Positions 44,911 to 56,850 of a stretch of 64,000 nt of DNA are shown piece by piece (the stretch's first letter is position 1; the number at the start of each line of letters is the position of its first letter). Source of the DNA: Artemia franciscana (lineage: Eukaryota > Arthropoda > Branchiopoda > Anostraca > Artemiidae); the NCBI RefSeq assembly GCF_032884065.1, contig NC_088872.1:8369493-8433492 (forward strand). Direction: 5' to 3'. Made by a program: the position numbers and the translations under genes. Below the pieces are notes generated by a model, which was given only the letters and a program-made list of their open reading frames with translations, was not told the origin of the DNA and searched no databases.

Positions 44911-45540
44911 AGTACGAAAGAGCAAATTACCAAGAAACAATAAAGAAAGAAATTTCAAATTTAGTAAAAATAGAATTTAAGTGATTTTAGTCTCTTATTC
45001 CTATTTACATCTTTTTTTTTTCCAAATGAGATCACCACAGAAAAATAGATGGCTTCCTGAATTTTGGAATGAGTAAAATTATTACAACAAGATTTCTTAA
45101 ATTATGCATTAGCATTTAAAGAAATAGGGTGTTACATTTGTCCTTTTTTATATTGAAACTGACTTTACTAGTGGAAAATACTGAACTAAGGAAGATCACA
45201 TGGGAGGTGCGTGACCCGTACTGCCTTTCCCCACAATTTAAGAGAACAGGAAACCCCCACGGTTTCCATATACACTAGTTCCTCTAGTGTATATCAATAA
45301 CTTGACCTAATATCCATTGTTTCCTTTTTCGTCAATATTGTTGTCCTTTTTCAATTATCCTTGCTTGGAGCGTGCCGGATTATAGCGATGCTGCATTCCT
45401 CTTCTGTATTTGTATAGCGTTGATAATTAAGTGTCCTACATCTCTTTGATCTGAAAAATAACATGGTTTATATATGATAAAAAGAACTAAAATTAGTACG
45501 TTTATGCATAGAGCTTTCAGAAATTACTATACCGTAATTT
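44911..45540. other. No gene seen; small hairpin at 45268-45294
   Basis: 'atatacactag' - ttcct - 'ctagtgtatat' is a perfect 11-bp stem. The remaining sequence is AT-rich with no supported feature. Confidence 0.5.
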
Positions 45541-45543
45541 TAC

Positions 45544-46270
45544 TTATATAATCTTATATAAAGCATCACATGAAGCGGTAACCATGAGGTAAAGATTATT
45601 CGATACATTAAATATTATTGGATATATTAAAACATTATTTTGGACAATACACAAACTTTTATATATATTATCTATAGTGTCATCAGCCAACCTATCCACA
45701 TCCATACTATCTCCAGTTTCGGATTCATCTATCTCATTTTTATACATATTTTTGATTGACAACTCCCCTCCAAATGTTCTTTTCCATACTTGCTCCATAA
45801 TCATTTCGTCGACAATCCTATCCAATTGTAGATTACCTACTTTAGTTCTTTACCCTTTATTCCAAATAAAATTGCAACAACAGTTACTCTTTGAATATTG
45901 GTTGGCTGTATCTCTCCTTTCTTCATTTGTTATTTCTAATGATCTACAACAATTCTGCTTAGCGTTGACATATACTCTAGTTATAACGGATACTGTAGTT
46001 GTCCCCACACCTAGCCAAAAGCACATTTTTGGAAAAACCTTCGGGTCCATGTTGCAGTACTCGCAAAGCCCTTCAATCAAATTCCTTTTACTTGGACCCA
46101 AAACTAAAATTACACTGTATATCTTTTCTATAAACTCTATACATTCTCCCTTTAGTAACTGAAATGCTCAGTCACTAAAACGAAGTGCCACCCCTACTGT
46201 GGCTGCTGCCTGTACCCATTTCAATAAAATTTTCACACTAACTATACTTCTTCCACTAATTTCTCATAGC
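45544..46270 (-). pseudogene. Unrecognised coding region, ~210 codons, two stops
   Basis: On the - strand a protein-like frame can be followed from about 46260 to 45650 with one in-frame stop (~46170), then another stop and a frame change (~45850-45825). Its middle has 'EYCNMDPKVFPKMCFWLGVG' and 'TRVYVNAKQNCC'. Its end is acidic ('DESETGDSMDVD'). There is no signal peptide and no membrane segment. It lies just beyond the envelope pseudogene and on the same strand. I do not recognise the family. A Gag-like or viral nucleoprotein-like structural protein is possible by composition only. Confidence 0.45.
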
Positions 46271-46599
46271 TTGTTAATAAGAAACTTAGATTTTCTATTA
46301 TTAACAACAATTAAAGAATATTCCCTCGATAACGTTTAAACTAGTACGACTGTTTTACAAAGAAAAGAAAAGAAAAAAATGTGGTTTCTTATATCGTAAT
46401 GTTTTCCACAGATTATTATCATAATTTATTTTGCGGTTTCATGTGTTCTCTTCATGTATTTCTCGTCTTTTTTTTTCTTTTTTTTAAGAACACACCAAAA
46501 AAATATATACATTATATGTCTGACAGGTTGTCGGTTCTTTGTGCGCTTGTTCTTGAAGCTTTTGCTTAGAACACTTACTGCAGACAAACAATCGAATTC

Positions 46600-48463
46600 T
46601 TTGATTAGCTAAATAAAGAACCAGCATAATTGCAAAAAATAAACAAATCCGTGAAGCAAAGAATTATTATAAAAAGATATTCTCTCCGTTTCTGTTTGGA
46701 ATATTGGACTATCAAATTCGATAATCTTCTTAAGTTGATCCAGAGTGGTGAGCAATTTTGGGTGTTACTTTGGAATGGCGTCTGGTATCGCAATTGAGAT
46801 TAACTTATCAACATTCTTTTTAACAATAACAACATTTTGGTTGTTATTAGTAAAACCTCTTACAGTTACAATATTCAATTCTGGAAAAGGTCTTATTTGT
46901 AGGGAATTGTGAAAAACATTTGTGATTCTCGCTATTGGCGAAACTATCAGTGCCTCTTTTGTACTAAGCTTACAAAACGGTGAAATTGTTAAGACTCCGA
47001 TCCCTGAAATACGGATATCTGTGTTTGCTCCCTTTCTACTATAATTCTGGCACTTCCACTGGCCAATGAGTGGTTTTGGAACGCTAAAAATAAAATCTGT
47101 TTCGCTCACCTGCTTCCATAATTCTAACTTGAAGTTACCTATTATTTCGGCTTCACATTCTTTGGGTAGTGGATAGGTGTCATCTACCTCTTCTTAAAGT
47201 TGAACGGTGCAAATTCCTTGGGATCCAACATAAGTCACCGAGTCCAGTTTGTAGAATGGTAGCTTATTTTGTTGACACAGCAGAACCTCTCCTCGATCTG
47301 GTAACATGTAGCTCTGGCTAGAAATCGCTATATAGGGGGTAAATTTTGAATTCTTATCCAAAAAGTACTATTAGCAAGCTTAGTTGGAAATTAGCAAGTA
47401 TTAGCAAGCTTAGAGCGTGTATTCCTCGTTTCGCACTAATGGAACTTTTAAGGCAATCAAAAGTTCCCCTTGTTGGACTTCCAACTGAGTGGTTGCCACG
47501 CTGCAGAAACAAAGAATATTTTCACATGTCGGTTCTAGTCCTAAACTAAGACGATATGGTAAATTCTTCTCGATGTTCCTGAGTATCTCTACTAGCTTAG
47601 GAGGATCTAACAAGCTGTGCTGGCAATCTTCTCGTTAAGATGGTCGGAAATGCCAATTCTACCTGACTAAACTCAAGCGACATCTCTGTTATGGTGCTAG
47701 ATAATAGTTGCATAGCTAGTTGTATGTTCATATCAACCGACGCCTCTTGTCGTTCGCTCACCAGCAATTTTTAAAGTAAATTTAAAAGCATTTTCAATTT
47801 CCTCTTTAAAGTTTGCCAGAGTTGTAACGGTTTGGTTAATTTTATTTTTTATTTTTAACATTCGAATTTCATGGTGCCTCAGAATAGAAATTTACATATC
47901 AACTGCATGGACTAAATTTTCATAAGTTTTAGTGATTTTGCCGATTCGAATCTCGGTGTTTTTCCAGATGTATTCCGATACAGTCCCAAAAAGATATTAG
48001 AATAAATCCCCACAACTCCTAACAAACTTCGTTTATTTCGTTGTTTGTTATTACCTTTTTCATTTTCTTTATTTGTGTCCTTCTGCAGCGTAAGGACTGT
48101 ATCGACGTCCTTAGAAGTTTCCTGAATTTGATTATTCAATACCATGAAAGGGGATGCAATTAGTTGCAGAAATAATTTGGTTCTCGAGTTTCCAGTTCCG
48201 TTCAACTCAGAAAGAAAGGACAGATGTTTCTGAAACATAGACACCATGTCTTGCTTTGTAGATTCTAGGTTCTTAGACAAAAGACTTACTTGACCTTGAA
48301 GCGAGTACAGAGGTGATGCATCAAAACGAATTGTTACTTGCCATTCGCCTTTGGTTGGTCCTTCGTTATTCAGCTTCCAAAAGACGACTCCTTTGACAAC
48401 CCTATACTCGGCATAAGATTTATGAATTAAAACAAAAATGAAAATAAGAAATGGTAACTCCAT
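46600..48463 (-). pseudogene. Errantivirus-like envelope fusion protein, broken
   Basis: The - strand frame starting at 48463 opens with a hydrophobic signal peptide (~18 residues). A short N-terminal subunit (~145 residues) follows, ending at a furin-type site, RNKR (~48030), then a hydrophobic 'SLLGVVG' start of the second subunit. Beyond 47912 the sequence continues in shifting frames with paired Cys, and a long block at 47109-46765 holds the conserved region before the membrane. A hydrophobic anchor lies near 46690-46620. Total length (~620 codons), short-then-long subunit order and cleavage site match F-type envelope proteins of baculoviruses and insect errantiviruses. Several frameshifts and stops make it non-functional. 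Confidence 0.7.
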
Positions 48464-48499
48464 CTGGAAGTTGTAAGTGTCAGATTAGATTTAACACGA

Positions 48500-50400
48500 A
48501 AATAATTATACTTGCTTTTACGTGTTGGACCTCTGAACGACCTACACCTACATAATCTGCGGATTCTTTCATAAGTCTGAGCTGTTCACGCGTGACTGAT
48601 AATGCTTGGAGTTCGGTAATCTCTTCAGTAACATTCTTAATCCTTATTTTCTGATATATGACCCATCCTGCCGTCAGTGAAAATTAAATTATGCTCAAAA
48701 TTCCTATTGCAGATGCTACTAGCAATAACTCTGTTAATTGAACACTTTCTGCCCTAATAACTCACAGAAGAACATCCACCTGAGTTAGAGCTATTTCATT
48801 TTCTTCCACGGCGTAATTGTACAATTGTCTCCATTCGATAGGTTCGTTGAAGTTTTTTTCCACGACTCTACTAGATTTTTAGTTTTTTATGTTGTGAAAA
48901 TTGACTGATTTCCACTTAAAATGTATTTCAAAGTATAATTGACTATTTTTGTGGTAACATTCTTAGCATTAACCAAATTTCTGAGGGGTTAAGCGAAATT
49001 CAGTATCCTTGTACCATAGACTACATTCATAAGGAGATCTTATAACCAATGGAAAACTGATTATTCTAGGGTTATATCTCTTATACATGATCTCTCTAGC
49101 TTAAACTTATTCGTAATTACTACTTCTGATGTGCTAATACGAGCAATGCCTTCCGTGGTACTCAATCGACCCGTGACTTTCCAACTACAAGCATTGTCAA
49201 TGCCTTGAAAATTTTCTAGTACTATACTCTCCCAACAACTAAGACTGGTATCATTGCACGTTCTTTCCATGCCTTGCTTTGTTAATTTTGGATCCAAGAT
49301 ACCTCTTTCTAAAACTTTATCATCTATATTGTCACCTATAGTAAGAATCTGATCCCTGTTTTCACTTATTAAAATGCTAGAAATATTTTTATTTTGCCCC
49401 ATCTACAGTGACATACGTGCCTTTATATCATGAAAATAAATTCCCTTTTCAGTTCTTTTATTTTCTTCCAGGGGTATTTTTGCGCTTAATATTTCCACAT
49501 GTTCCTTTAGAAGTTTGATTGCTACCATAGTTTTGCCTTGCTCCTCCACCAGAGCTCCCAAATTAAGTTTTACCCTATATTTCATCATAGGCATGATCGG
49601 ATCTATATGTCTTTCCATGGCATATATCTTAGCCGATACAGATTCCTCAGAACTTGCCATGCTCATATTTCCTATTTTAATAAAACTATCGAATGAAAAA
49701 GTCTTTGGTTACTCTTTCATACGATTTTGTTTTTGACTTTAAAATTTCAAACATTTGTTGTAAGTGAGTCATATCAATATCAAATAAAATTTGCCAGTAA
49801 GACACAACAACTCTCACCTGGCATAACTGTACAGCCAGTCCTCCGTCTACTGCATGTACAAATACTCTCTCTGGTGTCAATTTTTCTCCCCCCCCCCATA
49901 TCTTCCCTTTATAGACACGATCAGAATAATTTTCCCAGAGAGAATTTTGAACATTTCTAAAAGAAAATCTGACCATGAAATCATGACTAGAGAGTTCTTG
50001 GTTGCCGGCTACGAGCACACCCACATCATAAGTACATTGTGTCTGAGAAAATCAAAATAACTTGTTCGATACGATATATTCTATTCAATTTTTTTTCTAT
50101 TTTAATGCTTTCCAACAAATTAATTGCAGCAAATGGTAGTTTGGTGAAAATATGCGCAATCCTGAAAGTTCACTCTACATAATTTTGCCACAGTTTAGAT
50201 ATGTGATTTTGACTAATGGATCCTTGCTGGTTACAATTTTACAAATCTCATCCGAAATCCTAACTATCCATTCTAACTTTTACTTCTGCAAAGCTTTCAC
50301 TAGATTTGTTAGTTTTTTGATTTACCACATGCCATAGGTCATTGTTATCTTTCATGATTCTACCATTGTTTTCAGTTTAAAAAAAAACTCAAAACTATGA
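48500..50400 (-). pseudogene. Unrecognised region between pol and env, possible membrane protein
   Basis: Protein-like frames on the - strand include 50024-49686, 49666-49403 and 49402-49061; the last two are one frame split by a single stop. Cys-containing segments ('RTCNDTSLSCWE') suggest an extracellular fold. Near 48740-48660 a hydrophobic stretch with 'LLLVASAIGI' is followed by basic residues and a charged, Leu-rich tail, as in a C-terminal membrane anchor with cytoplasmic tail. The region ends just before the envelope start at 48463. I do not recognise it. It could be an extra glycoprotein of the element, a captured gene, or a misread older insertion. Confidence 0.4.
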
Positions 50401-50689
50401 TAAGTTCCTACCTTGTCAAAAATCTCTGCTTAAATGCTTAGTAAACATTCTCATGAAAAATCTTTTGTTACCATGTTATGTCGCTTGTCTTTCATGCAGA
50501 ATTACCATAATGTGGAGATATCTCCCATGGGCACTGCAAATTCAGTTACTTCCATAGAATACATGCCGACAATCGTTTACAAAGCGAACCGCCTTGGAAT
50601 TGGATCGCTTCTATGGGGTTTTACATTTGATACAATTTTTTATTATTATTATATTTTTCTTTTTAACTTATTAGTTTAAAAATAACCTT

Positions 50690-51540
50690 GTCCGAGGCAA
50701 ACATGACCTACCCGACGAACTTTCTTGTGGAGACTCAGACTCCTGTGGAAGCCCTAATAGTTTTGTTTTTTCCCCGTAGTACTTACATGACTTTTTGGTA
50801 ACATCAGAATCTGAGTGAGACCTAATTTTTGTCGCTTTGTCAAATATTTGTATTAACTTTTCCTCTTGTTGTTTTGCTTTTAATTTGAGCTATTTGGGTG
50901 CCTTAGCTACAGATTTTGACGGACCTTTCGGAGACTCCAGTTTGGTGAACTTTCCTCCAAAGTTTTTCTTGAAGCGTTAACCCTTCTGATCCATGGGTCT
51001 CGGTATCGGTTGATGACTTGCCAGTGTTCTCTGAGGTCATTTTCTGTCGTAGTGCAGCTGGTTGTTGCATCATCCATTTTTTTCAGTTCTGTTGGGGATT
51101 CCAAAGAGTATAATCTTTTAAAACCTTCTGCTGGCACAGGCTTTAGAAAGCTAGTAAACTCCATCTTTGGTTCTTTGGATCTGATGGTGTTGGGCCTACA
51201 AGTGTAACCACCACTCTCCAGAAATCCTTCATTTGCATGCTCCTTGCAGTCTTGCGTGCGACTTCACCCCCCAAACTGGACTAGTTAGTAACTTTCTTCC
51301 TGCGGTAAGTTCGATATTTGGTGTATTCGCCTGTTCCCCCATTTGCAAGATACTTGGTGGATGGGCTATTGGGCTGATGGCTTCTATAATGGTGGAGGGA
51401 TTGACTGCCGGAGGAATTGGTGAACTCAGTTTAGTTGGAAAGATATGTTGCTTTGGATCCTCGTCTCCAGATTCGACATCACTCGATTCGGATGGATCTG
51501 ACAAGTCTTCCTTCGAGTTCTATTGTTTGAGGTAGTTCAT
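50690..51540 (-). pseudogene. Unrecognised charged, Ser/Pro-rich coding region after integrase
   Basis: The - strand frame 51504-51229 starts with acidic Ser-rich sequence ('SDVESGDEDPKQ') and then Pro/Ile/Ser-rich sequence. 51164-50907 continues with charged residues. A Lys/Glu/Ser-rich stretch can be followed in another frame to ~50695. Low sequence complexity and charge suggest a disordered protein or tail, either a Pol extension or a separate small open reading frame. Frame changes and a stop interrupt it. Confidence 0.4.
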
Positions 51541-51599
51541 CCAAGTGCGCGCTAGATACTCCTTTAATTCTTCCAATTTGTTATGATTGTTAAAAAGGT

Positions 51600-51920
51600 C
51601 TAAGAACTAATATGCCCGAGGCGTTAGAACCAGGGCTGCCATTTTATCATTATCCAAATAATTTTCCTGAACAGATTTCACTTTCCATGGCTTGGGATAG
51701 AAACCAGGTTTGATGCGGTTATGGTGTACTATTTCTTCTGTTTGTTTTTCCGAATGCCTCAAAATTGTCTCTTAAATTGTTTGATAGAGCCTTTAACACA
51801 CAGCAAGGTCCATCCCATTTTTCTTTTAGCTTTTTTGTTCCTTCCAAATTTGGTTTTTGAACCCAGAGTGTATCTCCTATTTTATATTCCTGAGTATTTT
51901 TACTCTAAATCTGGATTATT
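51600..51920 (-). pseudogene. Integrase C-terminus of the errantivirus-like element
   Basis: Around 51910-51790 the - strand reads 'YKIGDTLWVQKPNLEG' and 'KLKEKWDGPCCVLKAL'. This is the GPY/F-type module (here GPC) that closes Ty3/gypsy integrases and binds DNA. It then decays with stops. The upstream part of Pol is missing: to the right lie triplet repeats, so only the 3' half of the element remains. Confidence 0.7.
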
Positions 51921-52590
51921 AAGTTGAAACTTTCAGGACATGTTCAGGGGGATGTTGAGCAAGACGAAATGCAAAATATACATACTACACCAACTACTAA
52001 CTCTTCAACTACTACTGCTACAACTACTACTACGACGACTATTAATTATATTATTGAAGCTAAGGGTATTACAGTAGAACTTCAGGGAATGTTGAAGAGG
52101 ATAGTGAACTAAAGTGAAACACGCTATATGGATGCAGGTTATTAAAAGGCCATAACAGCTATATCCCAGAAACGGGTTAGAGTATTAAGTTGAAACTTTG
52201 ACTGCATGTTAAGGGAGACATTGAATAAAACAAGAGGTACTGTATCTACACTACCTCATCTGGTACTGCTAATGCTAGTATTAAGGCTAAGGGTATTAAG
52301 AAGACATATTCAGAAAAGGTTGGGGGCATGTTAAATTAAATTGGAAAACACTTTATGTATGCAGGCTATCAAACGGCCGTATCAACAGTATATCAAGAAC
52401 CGCATAAAGCATTAGTTTGAAACTTTCAGAGTATTTTCAGGGGTATTAATTTGAAGCTGCTAGGACATGAGGAAGGTATTTGTACTAGACCGAAAAGGCA
52501 CAATGTGAATGTCATTACTTCTTATAACTAATACTGTTACTGCTATTGCTAATACTACTCCTGTTGCTCCTACTATTACTTTATATAGGG
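51912..52590 (+). repeat. Family D repeat units with triplet tracts
   Basis: At least three units carry 'attaagttgaaactttcagg', 'gatgcaggttattaaaa' and (ACT)/(TAC) triplet runs (51980-52045, 52250-52290, 52520-52580). It replaces the upstream part of the errantivirus-like pol. A short palindrome 'tagggtatagcttatacccta' lies at about 52608-52628. Confidence 0.75.
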
Positions 52591-53021
52591 TGTCGAGAAT
52601 AAATTGCTTAGGGTATAGCTTATACCCTAGCAAAGGTATAAAGTAGGCACTATCGTAAAAAGTTTATATTGCTTTAAAATTAAATCAAAAACTACCATGT
52701 GTAAGCTGGTTGCCGAGTATTAGGACCGTGGTTTTATAATTGTGATTGGGAATTCCACAACTGCAGTCGAAAAACGACTTGTGGATTTTGGCTGGGTCGG
52801 CTGAGTTCAAATATTTACATATTCTACAAATATGCTACAGTTTATAATTCAACGGTCTCGAATTCATTTTAAAAAACTTCCTTATTCTACTGATGATTCT
52901 CATCAGGTTTGTCACTTAAAACACCTTTTACTGATGAGTTTTGTCAGTTCTGTTCTCTTTCCACTTTTTGCTTCCTCGACATTCTCAGTTCTAAAACTAA
53001 ACTGTTTCGATTATTACTGTT

Positions 53022-54420
53022 TTCGTCAAAACCAGTTAGCTCCGGTTACGCTATTTGTAAATATCATGGGCCAAAGGTCAAAGTAATTTCCGTTGGAGAT
53101 TGTTTTGAACGCCATTCTGTATATTGACGCGAAGATAATCGTTTTTTAAATGTTTGGTAAACAAAACAGTAGCAAACGTAATTTATTTGATATTTCTGAT
53201 ATTGTAATAAATGATAATGTATTGGTAGATGTATGAAATTAATTTTAATTATGGTACGTTGTTATATGCCGCATTTATGATATGTTCTAGCATAGATAAT
53301 TTGTTGATCAGTTTCATCAATTTCCATATCAGACTTCTACCTCATTAACAGAAATCTAGATGACATAAAAAGCTTGGTCTTTAGACTTAGTTTTGGTATG
53401 TTGCTCACGCAAAACAAGACTAAATTGTTGATGACATTTATTTCACAATTGACTAATATCTAAACCATAGTGTGGCCACACCTGTCAAAAAAATAAACAG
53501 CATAAATAATTTGTGTTGTAACATCCTAAATACCCTTCTTTTCTTCGCTTAAGTTGACTTGCATAAGAACAGACCAGCACAAGGCAGACAAAAAGAAATA
53601 GATCCGGAATGCCATGAGTACGCTTGAATTGATCCCAAAGGTGCAAATGCCTGTGAGTACCATAAACATGGCAGATAACGCAATTTCAAAGATGATACTC
53701 GTAAGATGGTTTTCGTATATCATACCAATATATGTCAATTTCCGCTGTTTTGTTCAAATAGGTTAGCTCCGGTTGTGCTATTCGTAAGTATTATAGATAT
53801 AAGGTCAAAGTAATTTTTCTTAGAGTTTTTTTGAACGCCCTTCTGTGTATTGACGTGAAGATAATCATTTTGACCAAAAAAAAGTCATTTTGACTCTTGA
53901 CTACTGAATCAGTAGTTAATAATAAATGAATAATAATTATATTACATTGTTATATGTCGTAATTATAATATGTTGTAGCATAGATAATATGTTGATCAGT
54001 TTGTTCATGTTTCGATTTCTACCTCACAAAGAGAAATCGAGATGACACAAAAAGCTTGGTCTTTAGACTTGTGTTCGGAATGCTACTTAAGCAAATAAAA
54101 TCGTTGATGACATTTTATTTCACAATCTACTAACACATGAACCATACTATAGCCACACCTGTTAAAAATAAAACAGCATAAATAATTCATGTTGTAATAA
54201 CCTAAATATCCTTCTTTTCTTCGCTCAAATTGACTTGTATAAGAACAGACCAGCACAAGGCAGACAAAAAGAAATAGATCCGGAACGCCATGAGTACGCT
54301 TGAATTGATCCCAAATGTGTAAATGCTTGTAAGCACCATAAATACGGCAGATCGTATAATTTCACAGATGGCACTCATAGGGTGGTTGTCGTAGATCATA
54401 CCAATAGATGTCAACGAAAA
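53022..54420. repeat. Tandem duplication, ~725 bp unit, covering the AGMO last exon
   Basis: The two units start with 'gttagctccggttacgctat' (~53036) and 'gttagctccggttgtgctat' (~53762). They continue in parallel through 'gacgcgaagataatcg', 'aagcttggtctttagactt' and the exon-derived block to ~53740 and ~54420. Substitutions and small indels separate them, so the duplication is not recent. Confidence 0.85.
53526..53750 (-). pseudogene. Partial duplicate of the AGMO terminal exon
   Basis: Encodes 'IGMIYENHLTSIIFEIALSA' through 'FRIYFFLSALCWSVLMQVNL' and a stop at 53526-53528. It is about 80% identical by eye to the exon at 54202-54465 and still open. It lacks the first ~18 codons of that exon. 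An 'aacaaaacag' just upstream (- strand, ~53753) would give an acceptor in the correct phase, but its pyrimidine tract is poor. It could be a relic or a weak alternative last exon. Confidence 0.65.
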
Positions 54421-54465
54421 TAAGAAATAAAGAGAAAATCCTATTATCTGGATGGTCGTCAACAG
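54202..54465 (-). CDS. AGMO: Alkylglycerol monooxygenase, terminal exon
   Basis: A strong acceptor ('gttttttgtttttttacag', - strand) opens 87 codons in phase 0, ending with a natural stop. Two to three hydrophobic segments include 'FLFSLTSIGMIYDNHP' and 'FRIYFFLSALCWSVL'. The block 'LTSIG' + hydrophobic + 'D..P..A' followed by 'E..R' matches the C-terminal region of alkylglycerol monooxygenase (AGMO/TMEM195). That ER membrane enzyme uses tetrahydrobiopterin and oxygen to cleave alkylglycerol ether bonds. The exon at 58926-59039 ends in phase 0 and joins without a gap relative to the family. The eight-histidine catalytic region is upstream, outside the window. Confidence 0.75.
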   Translation of the reverse strand: MLTTIQIIGFSLYFLFSLTSIGMIYDNHPMSAICEIIRSAVFMVLTSIYTFGINSSVLMAFRIYFFLSALCWSVLIQVNLSEEKKDI

Positions 54466-54759
54466 CTGTAAAAAAACAAAAAACAATAAGAGTCTGATTC
54501 TAAGATTATAGCCACGAGCAAAAGATATGTGGTAGAGATATCCAACCGAGTAATATTGGATATTGGATCATTTTCTCCGGAAATCCCCGGTGCTCTTGGA
54601 TTTACGGGAAATTTACTTGCATGGGATTAATTTGATGCTTCCGGGTATTCTGCAAAATAGTAACCCAACCACAATATTTCGAGTGGGAGTGTATATAGAT
54701 AAATCCTTAATAAGAAGAAAAAGTTTCATATGACTAATTTCTTTTGTTGTTAGATTAGG

Positions 54760-54906
54760 CATTTTCGCGTTGTATTGTGTTTTGTGCGTGTTTGTAATTC
54801 ATACTGTTGCTTAATTTCCTTGCTTGATTGTTATTTATTTATATTTTTGTGTGTATATGGCCCATGGGTTTTTGAAATACACTTATCTATCTATCTATCT
54901 ATCTAT
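54760..54906 (+). repeat. LINE-like 3' end with (ATCT)n tail
   Basis: 'tgaaatacacttatctatct' ending in a (ATCT)n run (54884-54906), preceded by 'gtgtgtatatgg'. It resembles the 3' untranslated end of CR1/L2-type LINEs and the 3' end at 39.8-40.0 kb in composition. No coding part remains. Confidence 0.5.
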
Positions 54907-56165
54907 TTTGGTAGCCAATAAATTTGGTGCTTGTGGTAATGGTAGCTGCTAGAAACAAGTTTATTCAGAACGTTTCATCTTTACAAAGGAGTTTCGACAG
55001 ATTTAAATATAACAAAAAAAATCACACGTTTTCTTCTGGATACTTACAATGAAAAAAGAAATCACCAATGCAACATCACAAGCACAAAAATAAACATGCA
55101 CCATAAAAAAAAACAGAAAAAAACATATAAACAAAAAAGAAAGACAGAAGGAGAAAGGAAGACTGTTTTCCTACTTTAGTTATTAATAAAGGTCAGTACT
55201 TGAACGAGACCTTAACCCTACTCATCCATCCAATTACATAGGTCTAACAGCATAGCCATACATAATCAACCGTAAAGAATAATCCATGGACAGGTAGTCG
55301 TGTCGTAAGTAAGTATAAGTCGTCATTTACCAAATATTAAAAACAATAAAAAAGACAAATAATTCAGAGGCGACAATCCAACACAAGGGCTCATCAGGAG
55401 AATACACACCTGCCTATAGGGTTTCGGCTCTTTAAATTCCCAAATTCCCTTTATTCCCTTTCCAAATTTCCTTTATTTATCCCAAATTCCTCATGGTTAT
55501 TGTGACAAGGCTCATTAAAGATTTGTGCTATATACCTTTTGTCTGCGATTATTGACAAGCTTTTAAAGGAACAAAAGTTTTTGTAATACAAAAACTACCA
55601 TGCAAAGTTGTTATCTGAGCTTCAGCTAGTATGTCCAATTAAAAGCAGAATTTATTCAAACTTCCTGGAAATTTTGTCTGCAAGAAAAGTGGATTTTCAA
55701 CTCAGATCTAAAGCATTAAAGCATTTAAATATTTGAACACCTTCTCGAGAGATGATTCTTCTCGATGATTCTTGATGAGAGACGATTCTCTTCTGATTCT
55801 TTTCGACCGTTGCCAGGGTGCTAGCTGGACGAGCATATTCAAGATGCAGGCAGACAAAGGAAGTATAAATCCTTTAAGAATAGGAAGGGGGACGGCAAAT
55901 TTATTTAGGAGCTTAAGGAGGGAGATAGACATCTGAAGACAGTTTCCAGCGGGTGACGGGACATCAAATTTCAAAGCAAAATTTGACTCTCGTCAAAACC
56001 TAGCATAAGGTTGAAACTGAGAGGAAAAAAGAGAGAAATTGATAATTATTTCAACCATTTACACAAGTTTTTTTCTGTGTAATTTTTGGATCGTAAAAAA
56101 AAATCATGGAAAATCTATACTGAATATATTCCAAAAGTCCTGGATCCAGCCCGCTTTTTTTACAG
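54907..56165. other. No gene seen (AGMO intron)
   Basis: Lies between the last two AGMO exons. A local 'tctcgatgattcttgatgag' reiteration occurs at 55743-55800. The 88-codon - strand frame has no known domain. Confidence 0.5.
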
Positions 56166-56850
56166 CCCATTGATACCAGGTTAGAGAGAAAGAGATAGAC
56201 TTTTATTTTACGAATGACTTTCACAGTGCCTGGCGCCAAATTAGCGCTCTACGTCAGGTATTACAGTCAGATAAAACTTGCCAAATAAAAAAAAAGAGAG
56301 AAAAACACCGACACAGACACACAGTGTCAGACAGGCACTTGCCAGGTTAAAAAAACAGACGATCAACTAAAAAACTGAGTCAATACAACAAATTCACTGA
56401 TTAATAATGTTTAAAAATGCAGAAATGAAACTCTTCCTATATCTCTCGTGGATTTGTGGGAGATATTAAAGGGGGGGACTTTCTGGGATTTGGGTCTTCG
56501 AGGTCTTAAAGGTTGAAAAGGCGGGGGGAATAAATCTTTGAAACGTCAATTTGTCATGGCTTTGTTGCCAAACCGAGTACACAGGAGGGTTCTTCTCTCT
56601 GATAGGGTAATGACCTGGAAATTCTTAAGAAGAAAGTGATATGAGAGTTTACCTTGGCCATAGATAATTATTAATGCTCGCTTCTGAACTGACTCTATTG
56701 AATAATATTGGGAAGTAGTTAAGCCAAAATGCCAAACCAGACAAGAATATTCAAGAAAGGGGCGGATGAAACTAACTTCTATAGTCTGTGTTTGTTTAAA
56801 ATCTAATTTATGACTGGATTCTTCAAAATCCATATGACCAAAAATAAACA
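56165..56850 (-). mobile_element. CR1-like LINE 3' fragment
   Basis: On the - strand 56833-56546 encodes 'FIRPFLEYSCLVWHFGLTTS', then 'ESVQKRALIIIYGQ' and 'RFGNKAMTN', the C-terminal end of a CR1/Jockey-type reverse transcriptase. The intact LINE at 35.2-40.0 kb has the same block ('LEYCCPVWHFGL', 'VQYRALLVI', 'LSFGNKI'). A Pro/Arg-rich tail and 'RVSFLHF' follow to about 56400, then 3' untranslated sequence. It is 5'-truncated, stop-containing, and sits in the AGMO intron in the same orientation as the gene. Confidence 0.75.

Noticed and set aside
45677-46162. 161-codon plus-strand frame, Ser/Ile/Leu-rich
   Set aside because: Antisense to the minus-strand region with better codon and residue pattern. 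The hydrophobic Ser/Leu composition is typical of the reverse reading of an acidic protein.
49515-50337. Plus-strand frames of 60-77 codons
   Set aside because: Shadows of the minus-strand provirus coding regions, where signal peptide, furin site and membrane anchor give a coherent reading.
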